A stretch of 14,225 nucleotides of DNA from an uncultured Nitrospira sp. (lineage in GTDB: Bacteria; Nitrospirota; Nitrospiria; Nitrospirales; UBA8639). The stretch is taken from assembly GCA_902500695.1 (NCBI GenBank), contig CABVRQ010000088.1, forward strand, positions 1 through 14,225. Direction: 5' to 3'. This document shows, piece by piece, positions 5,564 to 13,129 of the stretch (its first letter is position 1; each line of letters begins with the position of its first letter). The notes under the pieces were generated by a model. The model ran no database searches. It saw nothing but the letters and a program-made list of their open reading frames with translations, and was not told the DNA's origin. Made by a program: the position numbers and the translations under genes.

Positions 5564-6661
5564 TTAGGATTTTGGACGTTTGTAAAACGGGAGTGTGACA
5601 ATCTTGGCTTGGACGCGCTTTCCACGAATGTCGATTTCAAGCAACATCCCATCCTTACACAAGGCAGAGGGTACATATCCTAAGCCAATCCCTTTTTGCA
5701 AAATCGGGGAAAAATTTCCACTGGTGACCTTACCCACCGACTCACCATTGCTGAAAATAGCCATATCATGCCGGGGAATGCCCCGTTCCACCATTTCAAA
5801 AGCGGCAAGCTGCCGAGTGAGACCATCCTTTTGTTGTTTGCGTAAGGCAAGGTGCCCTTGAAACTCGCCTTTATCCCAGTCCACCACCCATTCAGCATTG
5901 GCTTCCAGCGGCGAGGTGTTCTCATCCATATCGTTGCCATACAGCAAGTAGCCCACGTCTAACCGCAAAAGATCTCGCGCCCCGAGCCCTGCGGGTTTGG
6001 CTTCGAATTCCGCACCGGCCTTCAGGAGTCGATCCCACGCGAGGGCCGCTTGTGCCGCAGGCACATACCACTCATATCCAAGCTCTCCGGTGTACCCCGT
6101 CCGACTAAGCAAACCGGAAAACTCCATACCCTCCAGCGCCAAACACCTACGGGGCTTCAGGGCTTCGATTTGTGCCCCCATGAGTTTTTGCATGATGGCT
6201 TTTGATGCCGGCCCTTGAATCGCAATTTGCGCCAGTTCTCCCGATCGATCACGAATAATTGCTCCAGGGAATTTTCCCGACTGGTGCTTTATGAACCACT
6301 GGAGTATCTTTTCCCGATTGGAAGCGTTGACACAAACCAAAAAGGTGGATGACCCGGTTCTATAGACAAACACATCATCGAGAATGCCCCCTGAAGCTTG
6401 GCAGACCATGCCATATTGCGCCTTCCCTATCTGGAGGCGGCTCACGTCATTGGTACTGATCCATTGCAGAAAGGCTTCGGCCTGATCTCCTGATATCTCG
6501 ATGCGTCCCATGTGACTGACATCAAAGAGACCGGCCGCTTTCCTGACAGCGTAGTACTCCTCAAGGACACCGGTATATTGGATGGGCATGAGCCATCCGG
6601 CGAAATCCACCAGCTTGGCATTGAGAGCACGATGGGCGTGAACGAGCGGGGTTTCGTCCAT
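5564..6661 (-). CDS. gcvT: GcvT-like aminomethyltransferase
   Basis: A 365-residue protein of normal length for the glycine-cleavage T protein, which moves the aminomethyl carbon from lipoyl-H protein to tetrahydrofolate. Family signatures: DFAGWLMPIQY (19-29), GLFDVSHMGR (44-53), GGILDDVFVYR (91-101) with the folate-contacting Asp95/Asp96, VNASN (111-115), RTGYTGELGYE (187-197), GARDLLRLD and a C-terminal barrel domain (GESVGKVTSGNFSP, GLGYV). No gcvH or gcvP is in the window, so it either works with genes elsewhere or is one of the GcvT-like folate proteins with another role; the strong motifs favour a true T protein. ATG 6659-6661 shares one base with the stop of the FKBP gene (TAATG), so translation is probably coupled. 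Confidence 0.93.
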   Translation of the reverse strand: MDETPLVHAHRALNAKLVDFAGWLMPIQYTGVLEEYYAVRKAAGLFDVSHMGRIEISGDQAEAFLQWISTNDVSRLQIGKAQYGMVCQASGGILDDVFVYRTGSSTFLVCVNASNREKILQWFIKHQSGKFPGAIIRDRSGELAQIAIQGPASKAIMQKLMGAQIEALKPRRCLALEGMEFSGLLSRTGYTGELGYEWYVPAAQAALAWDRLLKAGAEFEAKPAGLGARDLLRLDVGYLLYGNDMDENTSPLEANAEWVVDWDKGEFQGHLALRKQQKDGLTRQLAAFEMVERGIPRHDMAIFSNGESVGKVTSGNFSPILQKGIGLGYVPSALCKDGMLLEIDIRGKRVQAKIVTLPFYKRPKS

Positions 6662-7122
6662 TAACGCAGGTCGAGCAGTTCGACTTCAAAAATGAGGGTT
6701 GCATTGGGGGGAACAGCCGATCCGGCCCCTCGGGAACCGTATCCCAACTGAGGCGGGATGATTAATTTGCGGATACCGCCGATGTTCATCCCTTCGACGC
6801 CCTCGTCCCAACCCTTAATCACGCTGCCCGCTCCCAATCGAAAGGAAAAGGGTGAATTGCGATCTTTAGAGCTATCGAATTTTGTTCCGTCGGTGAGTGT
6901 CCCCGTGTAATGGACGATTGCGGTTTCTCCCGCATGGGCTTCGCGCCCGGAGCCACGAGCGAGATCGACATACTGCAATCCAGATGGCGTAGTCACCATG
7001 GATTCTTCCGCGGCTTTTCCAGACAGGGGATTCAAAACAAATATGATGAGGAGAATGATCCAAGACCCTATAATGAATACGGGTAATCGAAGACCTGATG
7101 GTAACGTCATACCGTTTTTCAT
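6661..7122 (-). CDS. Exported or membrane-anchored FKBP-type prolyl isomerase
   Basis: A 153-residue protein with a hydrophobic N-terminal segment (about 14-31) followed by GKAAEES, which could be a signal peptide or a membrane anchor, and then one FKBP domain (about 46-153). Conserved active-site residues are visible: Y72, F82-D83, V101-I102, W105, Y128 (GYGSRGAG) and F145, so it should catalyse cis-trans isomerisation of Xaa-Pro bonds in the periplasm. TPSGLQY just before the domain is the usual FkpA/Mip-like lead-in, but the long dimerisation helix of Mip is absent. The start overlaps the FIST stop (ATGA at 7119-7122), with AGAGAGG just upstream as ribosome binding site. The stop overlaps the GcvT start. 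It may help fold exported proteins such as the DmpA-like peptidase, but that is guesswork. Confidence 0.93.
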   Translation of the reverse strand: MKNGMTLPSGLRLPVFIIGSWIILLIIFVLNPLSGKAAEESMVTTPSGLQYVDLARGSGREAHAGETAIVHYTGTLTDGTKFDSSKDRNSPFSFRLGAGSVIKGWDEGVEGMNIGGIRKLIIPPQLGYGSRGAGSAVPPNATLIFEVELLDLR

Positions 7123-8360
7123 GAACCTCTCTCTTTGCTAGTGTTGAACGTATCCGATGTCATATCCATTTTTAAGGGACGAGACACTTCTTCATAAAAC
7201 AGCGCCATACTGGCCGTATAGCCATGCAAAAAATTCTTCCCGCTCACGGGGCCAATTTCTCCACCTGCAAAAAACCCCGCTATCGGAATGGTCCCCATTT
7301 GTTGCTGCAGAGTGGCCACGTCATGGTGGGGAGTTTCGAAAAATCGCCGCCCACGCCCATTACAACTAAATAACAACGCGCCCTTAGGCAGACTGTCCGG
7401 ATGGGTCACCCGCTCCTTGGATAAGAGTAAATGGAAGTCTTCACTCGCTGCATGAGCATCCCGCACATGGAACTGAATCGTCTGGCCCTCTTGGACAAAA
7501 TCCGCGATGGCGAGACTCCCTGATTGTCGATCGGCTCCTAACAGCCCGCGGATCAAAAAGTCTCCCTGGCCGAATTCGGGGCGATGTTCATCCATGGCAA
7601 TACCCACTTGCAGCCCGTGGGCCGCTTGTTGTTGTTCGTGTTCATCCAACGATTTCAAGGTGGTTTCCAAGCGCTCCAACGGCGGGATTCCCCCAAGCTC
7701 CTGAATGACATTTCGATCAACCTTGGTCACAACATAGCGTTCGCCAATAGGTTGACACCCTTGGGACACCACCGTCCGGATTTCCATTCCACCCTGAACC
7801 GCCACTCCAACCACCCCAGATCCTATAATGTCCCGATTAAAAACCAGGCGGCTTTCCCCGACATCCATGCCTCCGCTGGCAATGCCACCAATGGCAGACG
7901 AGCCAGGAGCATGTTCCTCCAACAGGGACAATAATTCATCTATGGGGGTAGAAAACGGATCGGCAAAGAGGAAAAATGTGGAAGGATAGGTATTGGCTTC
8001 TAATCCAACTGGCCAGCCCTCTAGTGAAGCCACCTCACCCTCTATCTTCGGCGTTAACATAAATGGGACCACTCGCATGTCGGTGCTTCTAAGGCCCCAG
8101 AGCACCAAGCCTGGATGTTCTTCTATTTCTTGATCGCCCCCAATAATCCCTTGCCCCATACACCCAACCAGTGTCTGAGGACGAAGGTTCTCGTGGATGA
8201 TTTCGACCATGCGTTGGATGTCTGAAGAAAAATGGGGGGAAAAAAAGACGAATGCGAGATGACACTCTGCTTCGCCTAACGCCTCATGCACTGATGCTGA
8301 CACCGCATGAGCGGCCACTTCAGGATGAGATTCTTGGGAAAGGGCAACATGACACTGCAT
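7119..8360 (-). CDS. FIST N- and C-domain signal protein
   Basis: From ATG 8358-8360 this gives 413 residues. The N-terminal half (CHVALSQESHPEVA..., LAFVFFSPHFSSD, LVGCMGQGIIG) is a FIST_N domain. The C-terminal half shows FIST_C signatures: FLIRGLLGAD, EGQTIQFHVRDAHAA, GALLFSCNGRGR, IAGFFAGGEIGPVSG, FLHGYTASMALF. FIST domains are thought to be sensory, probably binding small ligands such as amino acids, and are often linked to signalling proteins. This one is stand-alone and cytosolic. The frame stays open to a TTG at 8412-8414, which would add 18 residues. I prefer the ATG because homology-like sequence begins there, though neither start has a ribosome binding site. Its end overlaps the FKBP start by ATGA. 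Confidence 0.88.
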   Translation of the reverse strand: MQCHVALSQESHPEVAAHAVSASVHEALGEAECHLAFVFFSPHFSSDIQRMVEIIHENLRPQTLVGCMGQGIIGGDQEIEEHPGLVLWGLRSTDMRVVPFMLTPKIEGEVASLEGWPVGLEANTYPSTFFLFADPFSTPIDELLSLLEEHAPGSSAIGGIASGGMDVGESRLVFNRDIIGSGVVGVAVQGGMEIRTVVSQGCQPIGERYVVTKVDRNVIQELGGIPPLERLETTLKSLDEHEQQQAAHGLQVGIAMDEHRPEFGQGDFLIRGLLGADRQSGSLAIADFVQEGQTIQFHVRDAHAASEDFHLLLSKERVTHPDSLPKGALLFSCNGRGRRFFETPHHDVATLQQQMGTIPIAGFFAGGEIGPVSGKNFLHGYTASMALFYEEVSRPLKMDMTSDTFNTSKERGS

Positions 8361-8492
8361 TGTAATTAAATCGGATTCAAGTCTAGCAATCCTCGCCAAA
8401 CGATGTCCATGCAAGAAGGTTGTTGAATTTCGCCTTCCTTTTCTAGCCAGTTCCGATGAGACCCAAGAAAATCCACCCTGGAGGTCAGTCGC

Positions 8493-9773
8493 TTACTGAG
8501 TTCGGAGGCGGTAAGTATTTAAAATCGAACGGAGTCGATCAATAGAGATCGCCTCAAAGCGTCGCCCATCTCGCCCGGTGACCGTAGTGGCTTGCAATAA
8601 AGCATTGAGAATGGCTTCCTCCGTGGCCTCCACGGTGGCTTGGAACAAGGGGTTTATATGCGTATCAGCAAGATGCGCCATAAAAAATGTCCGTTCATCC
8701 GGATAATGAGGAATGACATTGGCTGTGGAAAACGCCAAAACAAAATCTCCACTGCCATGATGAGAGATTGACCCGGTTCGCGCCAATCCTATGGTAGCCC
8801 GGCGCGAGAGCCTAGATAGTTGGCGTGCATCGAGGGGAGCATCCGTCGCAATGATGATAATGATTGATCCGCTGTCCTGTCGTTTTTGTGGGAAATCTGC
8901 TGGGATTTCGCCAAGAGTCGCGACAGTCGATTCTTGAGAATTGTGCTGGGAAACGGTTGGCAGTTCCCTATCATAGACTTGGCCCACCGGTACTCCCGAG
9001 ATCATTAATTCATGCCGACGACCATGGTTCGCATTCACCAATACGCCGACACGATACCCTCCTTCTTCGGAAGGAAGTACTCGAGAGGCGGTACCAATAC
9101 CACCTTTAAATTGGTAGGATACCATCCCCGTCCCTGCTCCGACCGACCCCTCTGGAACAGGACCTATCGATGCAGTTTCCAGAGCGCGGACCACATCTTC
9201 CGGAGAAACATGCCTTCCCTGACTATCATTCAGTCGGCTATCGTCGCATTCAGCCACCACAGGCGTGAGGGTATCATCGGATATCCCGATGCCGGGATAG
9301 CGTTGAGTCATCCAGCTCATGACACCATCTGCCACACGAGGTACATTCAACGTATTCGTTAACGCAATGGGATATTCCAAAAAACCTGATTCCGCAATCC
9401 AGGCTAATCCCGTCATTTCCCCTGTCCCATTTAAGACAAACGCTCCAGCTGGAACTTTGTGATGCCAGACATCTTCACGCGGGATAATGACGGTCACACC
9501 CGTGCGGACAGGGCCTTGACCTACATGCAAGGCCCCCTCGCCTTCATAAATGGTGACATGCCCAACCTTCACCCCTTGGACGTCCGTGATGGCATTCATT
9601 TCGCCAGGAGAATACCGGCCGATGGTGACCCCAAGATCTCCCACATGTGGACGGGGTTCTACCGCCATCAGGGCTGCAGAAGGGTTGGCCAATACCGCAG
9701 GGGGAACCCATGCCCAAACCAGCCCTATTATGAGACAAGACTTTACGCCCTGCCTCAACCTGAAAAAACGCAT
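8493..9773 (-). CDS. Exported DmpA-type (P1/S58) aminopeptidase
   Basis: A 426-residue member of the DmpA / beta-peptidyl aminopeptidase family, N-terminal nucleophile enzymes that cut themselves into two chains. The N-terminus has a signal peptide (basic MRFFRLRQ, hydrophobic 12-28, cleavage likely after VLA near residue 29). Family marks: GEMNAITDVQGVKVGH (58-72), VTVIIPRE, FVLNGTGEMTGL, GSVGAGTGMVSYQFKGGIGTASR (209-231), VLVNANHG and the autocleavage site DSG302/S303 followed by IIIIIATDAPL, where Ser303 becomes the nucleophile of the beta chain. It likely acts on peptides in the periplasm; whether it prefers D-, beta- or normal L-peptides cannot be read from sequence. ATG 9771-9773 has AGGTAGGA about 10 bases upstream. 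It lies 53 bases after the GNAT gene and 132 before the FIST start. Confidence 0.93.
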   Translation of the reverse strand: MRFFRLRQGVKSCLIIGLVWAWVPPAVLANPSAALMAVEPRPHVGDLGVTIGRYSPGEMNAITDVQGVKVGHVTIYEGEGALHVGQGPVRTGVTVIIPREDVWHHKVPAGAFVLNGTGEMTGLAWIAESGFLEYPIALTNTLNVPRVADGVMSWMTQRYPGIGISDDTLTPVVAECDDSRLNDSQGRHVSPEDVVRALETASIGPVPEGSVGAGTGMVSYQFKGGIGTASRVLPSEEGGYRVGVLVNANHGRRHELMISGVPVGQVYDRELPTVSQHNSQESTVATLGEIPADFPQKRQDSGSIIIIIATDAPLDARQLSRLSRRATIGLARTGSISHHGSGDFVLAFSTANVIPHYPDERTFFMAHLADTHINPLFQATVEATEEAILNALLQATTVTGRDGRRFEAISIDRLRSILNTYRLRTQ

Positions 9774-9826
9774 ATTGCCAGTCCTACCTGTCCTCAGCCC
9801 AGTTGGCCATAACAGCGAAAATGCAT

Positions 9827-10345
9827 TTATTCGATTGATTGGAGAAATGACGGGGACGTCCAGGAAAATTCTTTCTCATACATATGGTAGGCAGTTTTTT
9901 GAAATCCAAGCTTGGCATAGGCTTGGTGGGCTTGAATATTTTTCTCTTCCACATAGAGACGATATCCGCAAATGGGCTCACGGTTCAAATGGGCTTGGCC
10001 TTGCACATACTCATATAGTTGCCGAAAGATGTGCTGTTGGCGCTGGTCTGGATGAACAAACACACTTTGAAGCCACCAAAAATTCCCGTTTCGCCAATCG
10101 CTCCACTCGAAGGTGATCAATATCTGCCCAACTACAATAAGTCGGCCATCCTGAAAAGACCTTTCTGCAACCGCGTACCATCCTTTACCAGCATCTTTAA
10201 GAAGTGCCTCTACACCTGACTCAAGAACCTGGACATTTAACGTTCGATTTTCAGTTTCCCTGGCTAAAGCCATGTTGAAATTTACAATAGTATTCAGGTC
10301 AGACATAGTTGCACGCCTGATGAAGACCGGGGATGACTTATTCAT
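9827..10345 (-). CDS. GNAT-family N-acetyltransferase
   Basis: A 172-residue GNAT protein. Motif D/A region: WWLQSVFVHPDQRQQHIFRQLYEYV (90-114), with the V-x-P and Arg102 expected around the acetyl-CoA pyrophosphate site. Motif B: LYVEEKNIQAHQAYAKLGFQKT (130-151), with the usual Asn-x-x-Ala-x-x-x-Tyr-x-x-x-Gly-Phe pattern. The P-loop glycine usually seen before Val/Ile-Phe is His105 here, an atypical change that may alter cofactor binding. The substrate is unknown; members of this subgroup acetylate small amines or proteins. ATG 10343-10345 follows GCAGGAT. It begins only 14 bases after the DUF502 stop, so the two are co-transcribed. Confidence 0.88.
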   Translation of the reverse strand: MNKSSPVFIRRATMSDLNTIVNFNMALARETENRTLNVQVLESGVEALLKDAGKGWYAVAERSFQDGRLIVVGQILITFEWSDWRNGNFWWLQSVFVHPDQRQQHIFRQLYEYVQGQAHLNREPICGYRLYVEEKNIQAHQAYAKLGFQKTAYHMYEKEFSWTSPSFLQSIE

Positions 10346-10359
10346 ATCCTGCTGACAGG

Positions 10360-11001
10360 TTAATTATCCTTCTTCGCAAAATTTGCTGGTGACAACCATC
10401 CAGGTTGGGGATGATAGAGTCCCGCAGAAAACTCCATTTTCATTGCCTCTTCTGGTCGTAACTGAATCCGATTCACGCTTCCTTCTTGGACAAAGGCCAG
10501 ATAGCCGGTAAACGGATGGATTGCTGTCGGAACAAAGACCATCATGAGAGGTCCTTCGGGAGCGACTTGCAGCCTATGTGGAGGTAAACCCATGTCAAAA
10601 CCTAAAGCCCAAAGCCCGTCACGAGGAAACGGAAATGCGACGACATTGCTTTGACCAAACCGATCACGGAACTTGATGACATCTGCCATACTTTTTAGGG
10701 TATAGTAAATACTACGCACAAATGGAATCCGCTCTAAAGAGTTTTCCAATTTTCGATGAATCTGCTGGCCAAGTAAATGGGTCGTCCCCATTCCCACCCA
10801 GAGGACCAGAAGACAAAAAAAGGTAATTCCTGAACCGGGAATCCTCACGCCATACAAAGCCCACACAATATCTACCGTCATATGTTCTAAGGCTTCGAGT
10901 AGCGTATAGAGAATTAATAACGTACCCCATGCCGGAATAATAAGAAATAAGCCAGTAAGGAAATACCGCTTGAAGGTATGGTCAGAAAGTGCACTATTCA
11001 T
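10360..11001 (-). CDS. DUF502 integral membrane protein
   Basis: A 213-residue DUF502 family protein. Two membrane helices are clear, about 13-36 (FLTGLFLIIPAWGTLLILY) and 56-78 (GSGITFFCLLVLWVGMG), followed by the family motif RIPFVRSIYYTLKSM (91-105) and a soluble domain with VAFPFPRDGLWALGF and VFVPTAIHPFTGYLAFV. The function of DUF502 is not established; the architecture suggests an inner-membrane protein with a cytoplasmic C-terminal domain. ATG 10999-11001 has no clear ribosome binding site, but the residues after it match where the family usually begins. It is first in the minus-strand series and divergent from the Trm112-like gene, so their promoters must lie in 11002-11199. Confidence 0.88.
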   Translation of the reverse strand: MNSALSDHTFKRYFLTGLFLIIPAWGTLLILYTLLEALEHMTVDIVWALYGVRIPGSGITFFCLLVLWVGMGTTHLLGQQIHRKLENSLERIPFVRSIYYTLKSMADVIKFRDRFGQSNVVAFPFPRDGLWALGFDMGLPPHRLQVAPEGPLMMVFVPTAIHPFTGYLAFVQEGSVNRIQLRPEEAMKMEFSAGLYHPQPGWLSPANFAKKDN

Positions 11002-11199
11002 AAAATTAAAGGTTCGGTCATTGAAAATGAAAGCAGTCTAGCAAAAACCCACCAACTCCGCAGCACCAGCGGCACAGAAGTTTGGGTGCTCACAATTCCG
11101 AATTTCCTGAGAGTTTCTTGCTACAAACGAAGGTGGGTGCTACTCTTCTAATGAAAAGAGTGGGTCAGTTTATTGGCACGTATTGAAAGGAGTCAGATA

Positions 11200-11502
11200 G
11201 TGCGATCTGAAGACACATCGACAGGAAAAGGTGAAATTGCGGCTGACCTATTGGCAATTCTCTGTTGCCCGGAGACCAAGCAAGAGGTCTGCCTATTGGA
11301 CCAAACGGTTGTTGAACGACTGAATAAACGGATTTCAAAAGGAGAATTGAAGACGAAGGGAGGGCAACCGGTCACTGAACAAATCGATGGAGGACTCCTA
11401 CGAACAGATAGAACAGTAGCCTACCCTATCCGTGATCAAATTCCCATTATGCTTATTGAAGAAGGCATCCTCGTGGAGAAATCTGACCTTTCATCCATCT
11501 GA
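11200..11502 (+). CDS. Trm112-like protein, non-canonical
   Basis: A 100-residue protein with the Trm112/YcaR (UPF0434) core split by an insert. DLLAILCCPETKQEVCLLD (16-34) matches the first strand pair, and GLLRTDRTVAYPIRDQIPIMLIEEGI (65-90) the conserved second part with the YPI-x-D-x-IP hallmark. About 30 charged residues lie between them. The CPxC zinc pair of classic members is not intact here (CCPETK, and no Cys in the second half), so zinc binding is unlikely. Trm112 proteins support methyltransferases in eukaryotes and archaea; the role of bacterial members is unclear. I chose GTG 11200-11202 because AAAGGAG precedes it at good spacing. An in-frame TTG at 11173 would add nine residues, but the ribosome binding site would then be internal. 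Confidence 0.8.
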   Translation: MRSEDTSTGKGEIAADLLAILCCPETKQEVCLLDQTVVERLNKRISKGELKTKGGQPVTEQIDGGLLRTDRTVAYPIRDQIPIMLIEEGILVEKSDLSSI

Positions 11503-11525
11503 AGGTCAATGCCCCACATATTCTG

Positions 11526-11547
11526 CAAAAAATAGTGTTTATTTTTG
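11526..11547. terminator. AT-only hairpin between convergent genes
   Basis: AAAAATA (11528-11534) pairs with TATTTTT (11540-11546) around GTGTT, with an outer C-G pair across one bulged A. It lies between the end of the Trm112-like gene (11502) and the end of the convergent small membrane gene (11561). The stem is all A-T, so termination strength is doubtful. Confidence 0.3.
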
Positions 11548-11560
11548 TGAAATGGACATT

Positions 11561-11827
11561 TTATGAACCTTGCGTACTCCGACCTCCTTTCCTAACCCAC
11601 CATAGCGATCGACCAATCTGGACTACAACATAGATAAACACACCAAAAAAAATCCCATAGTATCCATACGATTCAATCGGCCAATTCTGTCCTCCATGTA
11701 AGAGGAAGCCCAAGGCGACATGAGCCCCCAACCCTAAACATAGGGCTAAGATAATCCACTCACGGACCATTGTTTTTCGAGACAACCCCATGTTATTTCC
11801 GAATACAAAGAGCAGAGTTTGGACCAT
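11561..11827 (-). CDS. Small two-helix membrane protein, unknown
   Basis: An 88-residue protein with two likely membrane helices, about 22-43 (REWIILALCLGLGAHVALGFLL) and 53-73 (SYGYYGIFFGVFIYVVVQIG), and a basic C-terminal tail (WWVRKGGRS) that would face the cytoplasm. I do not recognise a family; the size and helix pattern are like many small membrane-complex accessory proteins. Internal ATG codons at residues 13 and 20 are possible alternative starts, since the ribosome binding site at the first ATG (GGGGA directly before it) is tight. It lies 33 bases after the 122-residue gene in the same direction and may share its transcript. Confidence 0.65.
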   Translation of the reverse strand: MVQTLLFVFGNNMGLSRKTMVREWIILALCLGLGAHVALGFLLHGGQNWPIESYGYYGIFFGVFIYVVVQIGRSLWWVRKGGRSTQGS

Positions 11828-11860
11828 TCCCCGAATGGCCCAACACTGTTAGGTAGGCAA

Positions 11861-12229
11861 TTACACAGGGCTTTTCGTTGATTCGATTTCCGTGGCGGTG
11901 ATCAAGCTGATGAGGTAATCAGTGACAAAAATTAGAGCTTCTTCCCTCCCATCAGCTCGGCGCCCCTTTTCCCTACGTTGTATGGAGAGTTCGTGTTCAA
12001 GATCTGACTTGACGTCTCCCAATAACTTCTGAAGGGAGGCTGTAGTCAGATTCATATCCACATCCTCTAATTCTTGACATCGGTCTAAAACCCAGTTGAG
12101 CCCTTCTACCCGACCAAAATACCTTTCTTGTTCACCTGCATCAATTCTGGCCATGGTTGAGGCAAATGCTTGCCCTTCATAAATAAGATTGTAAAAACTC
12201 GCCACGGCACGATGTAAAATTGAATTCAT
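11861..12229 (-). CDS. Hypothetical helical protein
   Basis: A 122-residue, largely alpha-helical, charged cytosolic protein (begins MNSILHRAVASFYNLIYEGQ). The region around residues 60-95 (SLQKLLGDVKSDLEHELSIQRREKGRR) looks like a long amphipathic or coiled-coil helix, followed by a hydrophobic helix ALIFVTDYLISLITATE. No family recognised. ATG 12227-12229 has GAGGAATGGATA before it, a good ribosome binding site. It is followed 33 bases on by the small membrane protein gene, which suggests that they are expressed together and may interact. Confidence 0.7.
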   Translation of the reverse strand: MNSILHRAVASFYNLIYEGQAFASTMARIDAGEQERYFGRVEGLNWVLDRCQELEDVDMNLTTASLQKLLGDVKSDLEHELSIQRREKGRRADGREEALIFVTDYLISLITATEIESTKSPV

Positions 12230-12288
12230 TATCCATTCCTCACAAAAAAATTGTTGTACTCGCTCTTCGATTATATACTGCTACTGGT

Positions 12289-12307
12289 AATCCTTCTAGG
12301 ATTTTTT
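12289..12307 (+). terminator. Short hairpin with T tail, plus direction
   Basis: AATCCT (12289-12294) and AGGATT (12298-12303) pair around TCT, followed by TTTT. It reads as a terminator on the plus strand, where no gene is seen just upstream. On the minus strand it lacks a T tract after the stem, though it sits between the genes at 12355-12690 and 11861-12229. Weak. Confidence 0.25.
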
Positions 12308-12354
12308 CATTTTAATTGTGCAATGAGGTTACATTTTTATTGGTCGCGTGATCT

Positions 12355-12690
12355 TCAAGTAAATAATAAAGGATGAAATTCGGCCATAAACCCATAATAT
12401 AAGGGAGCAAATTGCTTCAGGCTGTTAGGACTATTTTCTTTAAGACGCTTAAAGAAGAAAACCTGGTGGGTTGGCTCCATTTTCTCCAAAAGTTTTCCCA
12501 ATTCCGACATGGAGAATTTGCCTTGTGGAACACTTAAGACATAGTGAACCAGACGTTCCACAAATTGATGCATAATATACTCACTATCCAAATATTGTTT
12601 CGGAATTTCCCCATTTTTAATGATTTCGCCGAATGAAACAGCTTGGGCAGAAAAGGGGAGATCTTCTATCGTTTTTGAAATTTTGGTCAC
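12355..12690 (-). CDS. Hypothetical protein, unknown function
   Basis: A 111-residue protein with balanced composition and a probable all-helical fold (QYLDSEYIMHQFVERLVHYV, SMSELGKLLEKM, HQVFFFKRLKE). I do not recognise the family. The GTG start (12688-12690) is the first usable codon; the frame stays open about 20 codons further upstream without an ATG, so a longer N-terminus with a rare start codon, or 5' loss, is possible. GAGGGG lies about 13 bases before the GTG, longer than ideal. A promoter with good -35 and -10 boxes (12758-12785) points into it. It is more AT-rich than the genes further left. Confidence 0.6.
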   Translation of the reverse strand: MTKISKTIEDLPFSAQAVSFGEIIKNGEIPKQYLDSEYIMHQFVERLVHYVLSVPQGKFSMSELGKLLEKMEPTHQVFFFKRLKENSPNSLKQFAPLYYGFMAEFHPLLFT

Positions 12691-12695
12691 GCTTT

Positions 12696-13010
12696 TTAAA
12701 AACCCCTCACTGAAGTGAACGGCAAAGAAATCAACACTTTCATGTGGTTAATATATAATTGTATCAGGGGTTCCCAGTATATCAAAACCTTTTTACCAAA
12801 ATTCTTACCACAATATTTGCAAAACTTTCCTGTACGTCAAAAATGTTTGCACATTGTCTTAAACCACTCTGACCACCAAATCCGTTCAGAGTCCATTTCT
12901 AAGAAAAAACCGATAAATCGACAAAATTTTAAAATATCACTGTCATACCCATGCCTGCACACTATATTTCCCTCAAATTTCAATTTAAAGGGAATATGAA
13001 AATTGGAAAA
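12696..13010 (-). pseudogene. Cysteine-rich frame broken by one stop, tentative
   Basis: Downstream of TAA 13011-13013 this frame runs 57 codons to TGA 12837-12839 and then 46 more to TAA 12696-12698. It encodes VCRHGYDSDI, MDSERIWWSEWFK, MCKHF, the stop, then RTGKFCKYCGKNFGKK and WEPLIQLYINHMKV. The C-x-H, MC-K-H and C-x-x-C spacing recalls a zinc ribbon such as those at the N-terminus of transposases. One stop in a 103-codon AT-rich frame suggests a decayed gene, but no family was firmly identified and chance is possible. Confidence 0.25.
12758..12785 (-). promoter_or_regulatory. Sigma70-type promoter for the 111-residue gene
   Basis: On the minus strand TTGATA (12780-12785), 16 bases, then TACAAT (12758-12763): five of six matches in each box. 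It lies about 67 bases upstream of the GTG start at 12690 and points at it. Confidence 0.5.
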
Positions 13011-13121
13011 TTATTTTCCATTCACAAGAAAGTCAAGACCAAAAACCTTTATCTCTTCAACTTACGGCCAATAGATAGAAACCCTCAAAGGGAATCAAGC
13101 ATAGAAGTCGGTACTATTATT

Positions 13122-13129
13122 AAAAATAA
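13122..13129. repeat. Target-site duplication, left copy
   Basis: AAAAATAA directly before the left inverted repeat, identical to 13846-13853. Confidence 0.9.

Larger units (their letters stand above)
12691..13129. other. AT-rich stretch left of the IS
   Basis: No intact gene. The minus strand keeps one frame open from 13010 to 12699 apart from a single TGA at 12837-12839, and this frame encodes clustered cysteines (listed separately). Plus-strand open frames here lack good starts and do not look like proteins. A promoter for the gene at 12690 lies inside. Confidence 0.4.

Noticed and set aside
11047..11161. GGGTGCT direct repeats and CCCACC/GGTGGG inverted pieces upstream of the Trm112-like gene
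   Set aside because: Short, irregularly spaced and without a matching promoter; not enough to call an operator.
12715..12999. Plus-strand 94-codon frame in the AT-rich region
   Set aside because: Starts at GTG without a ribosome binding site and lies opposite the cysteine-rich minus frame; composition reflects AT-rich DNA.
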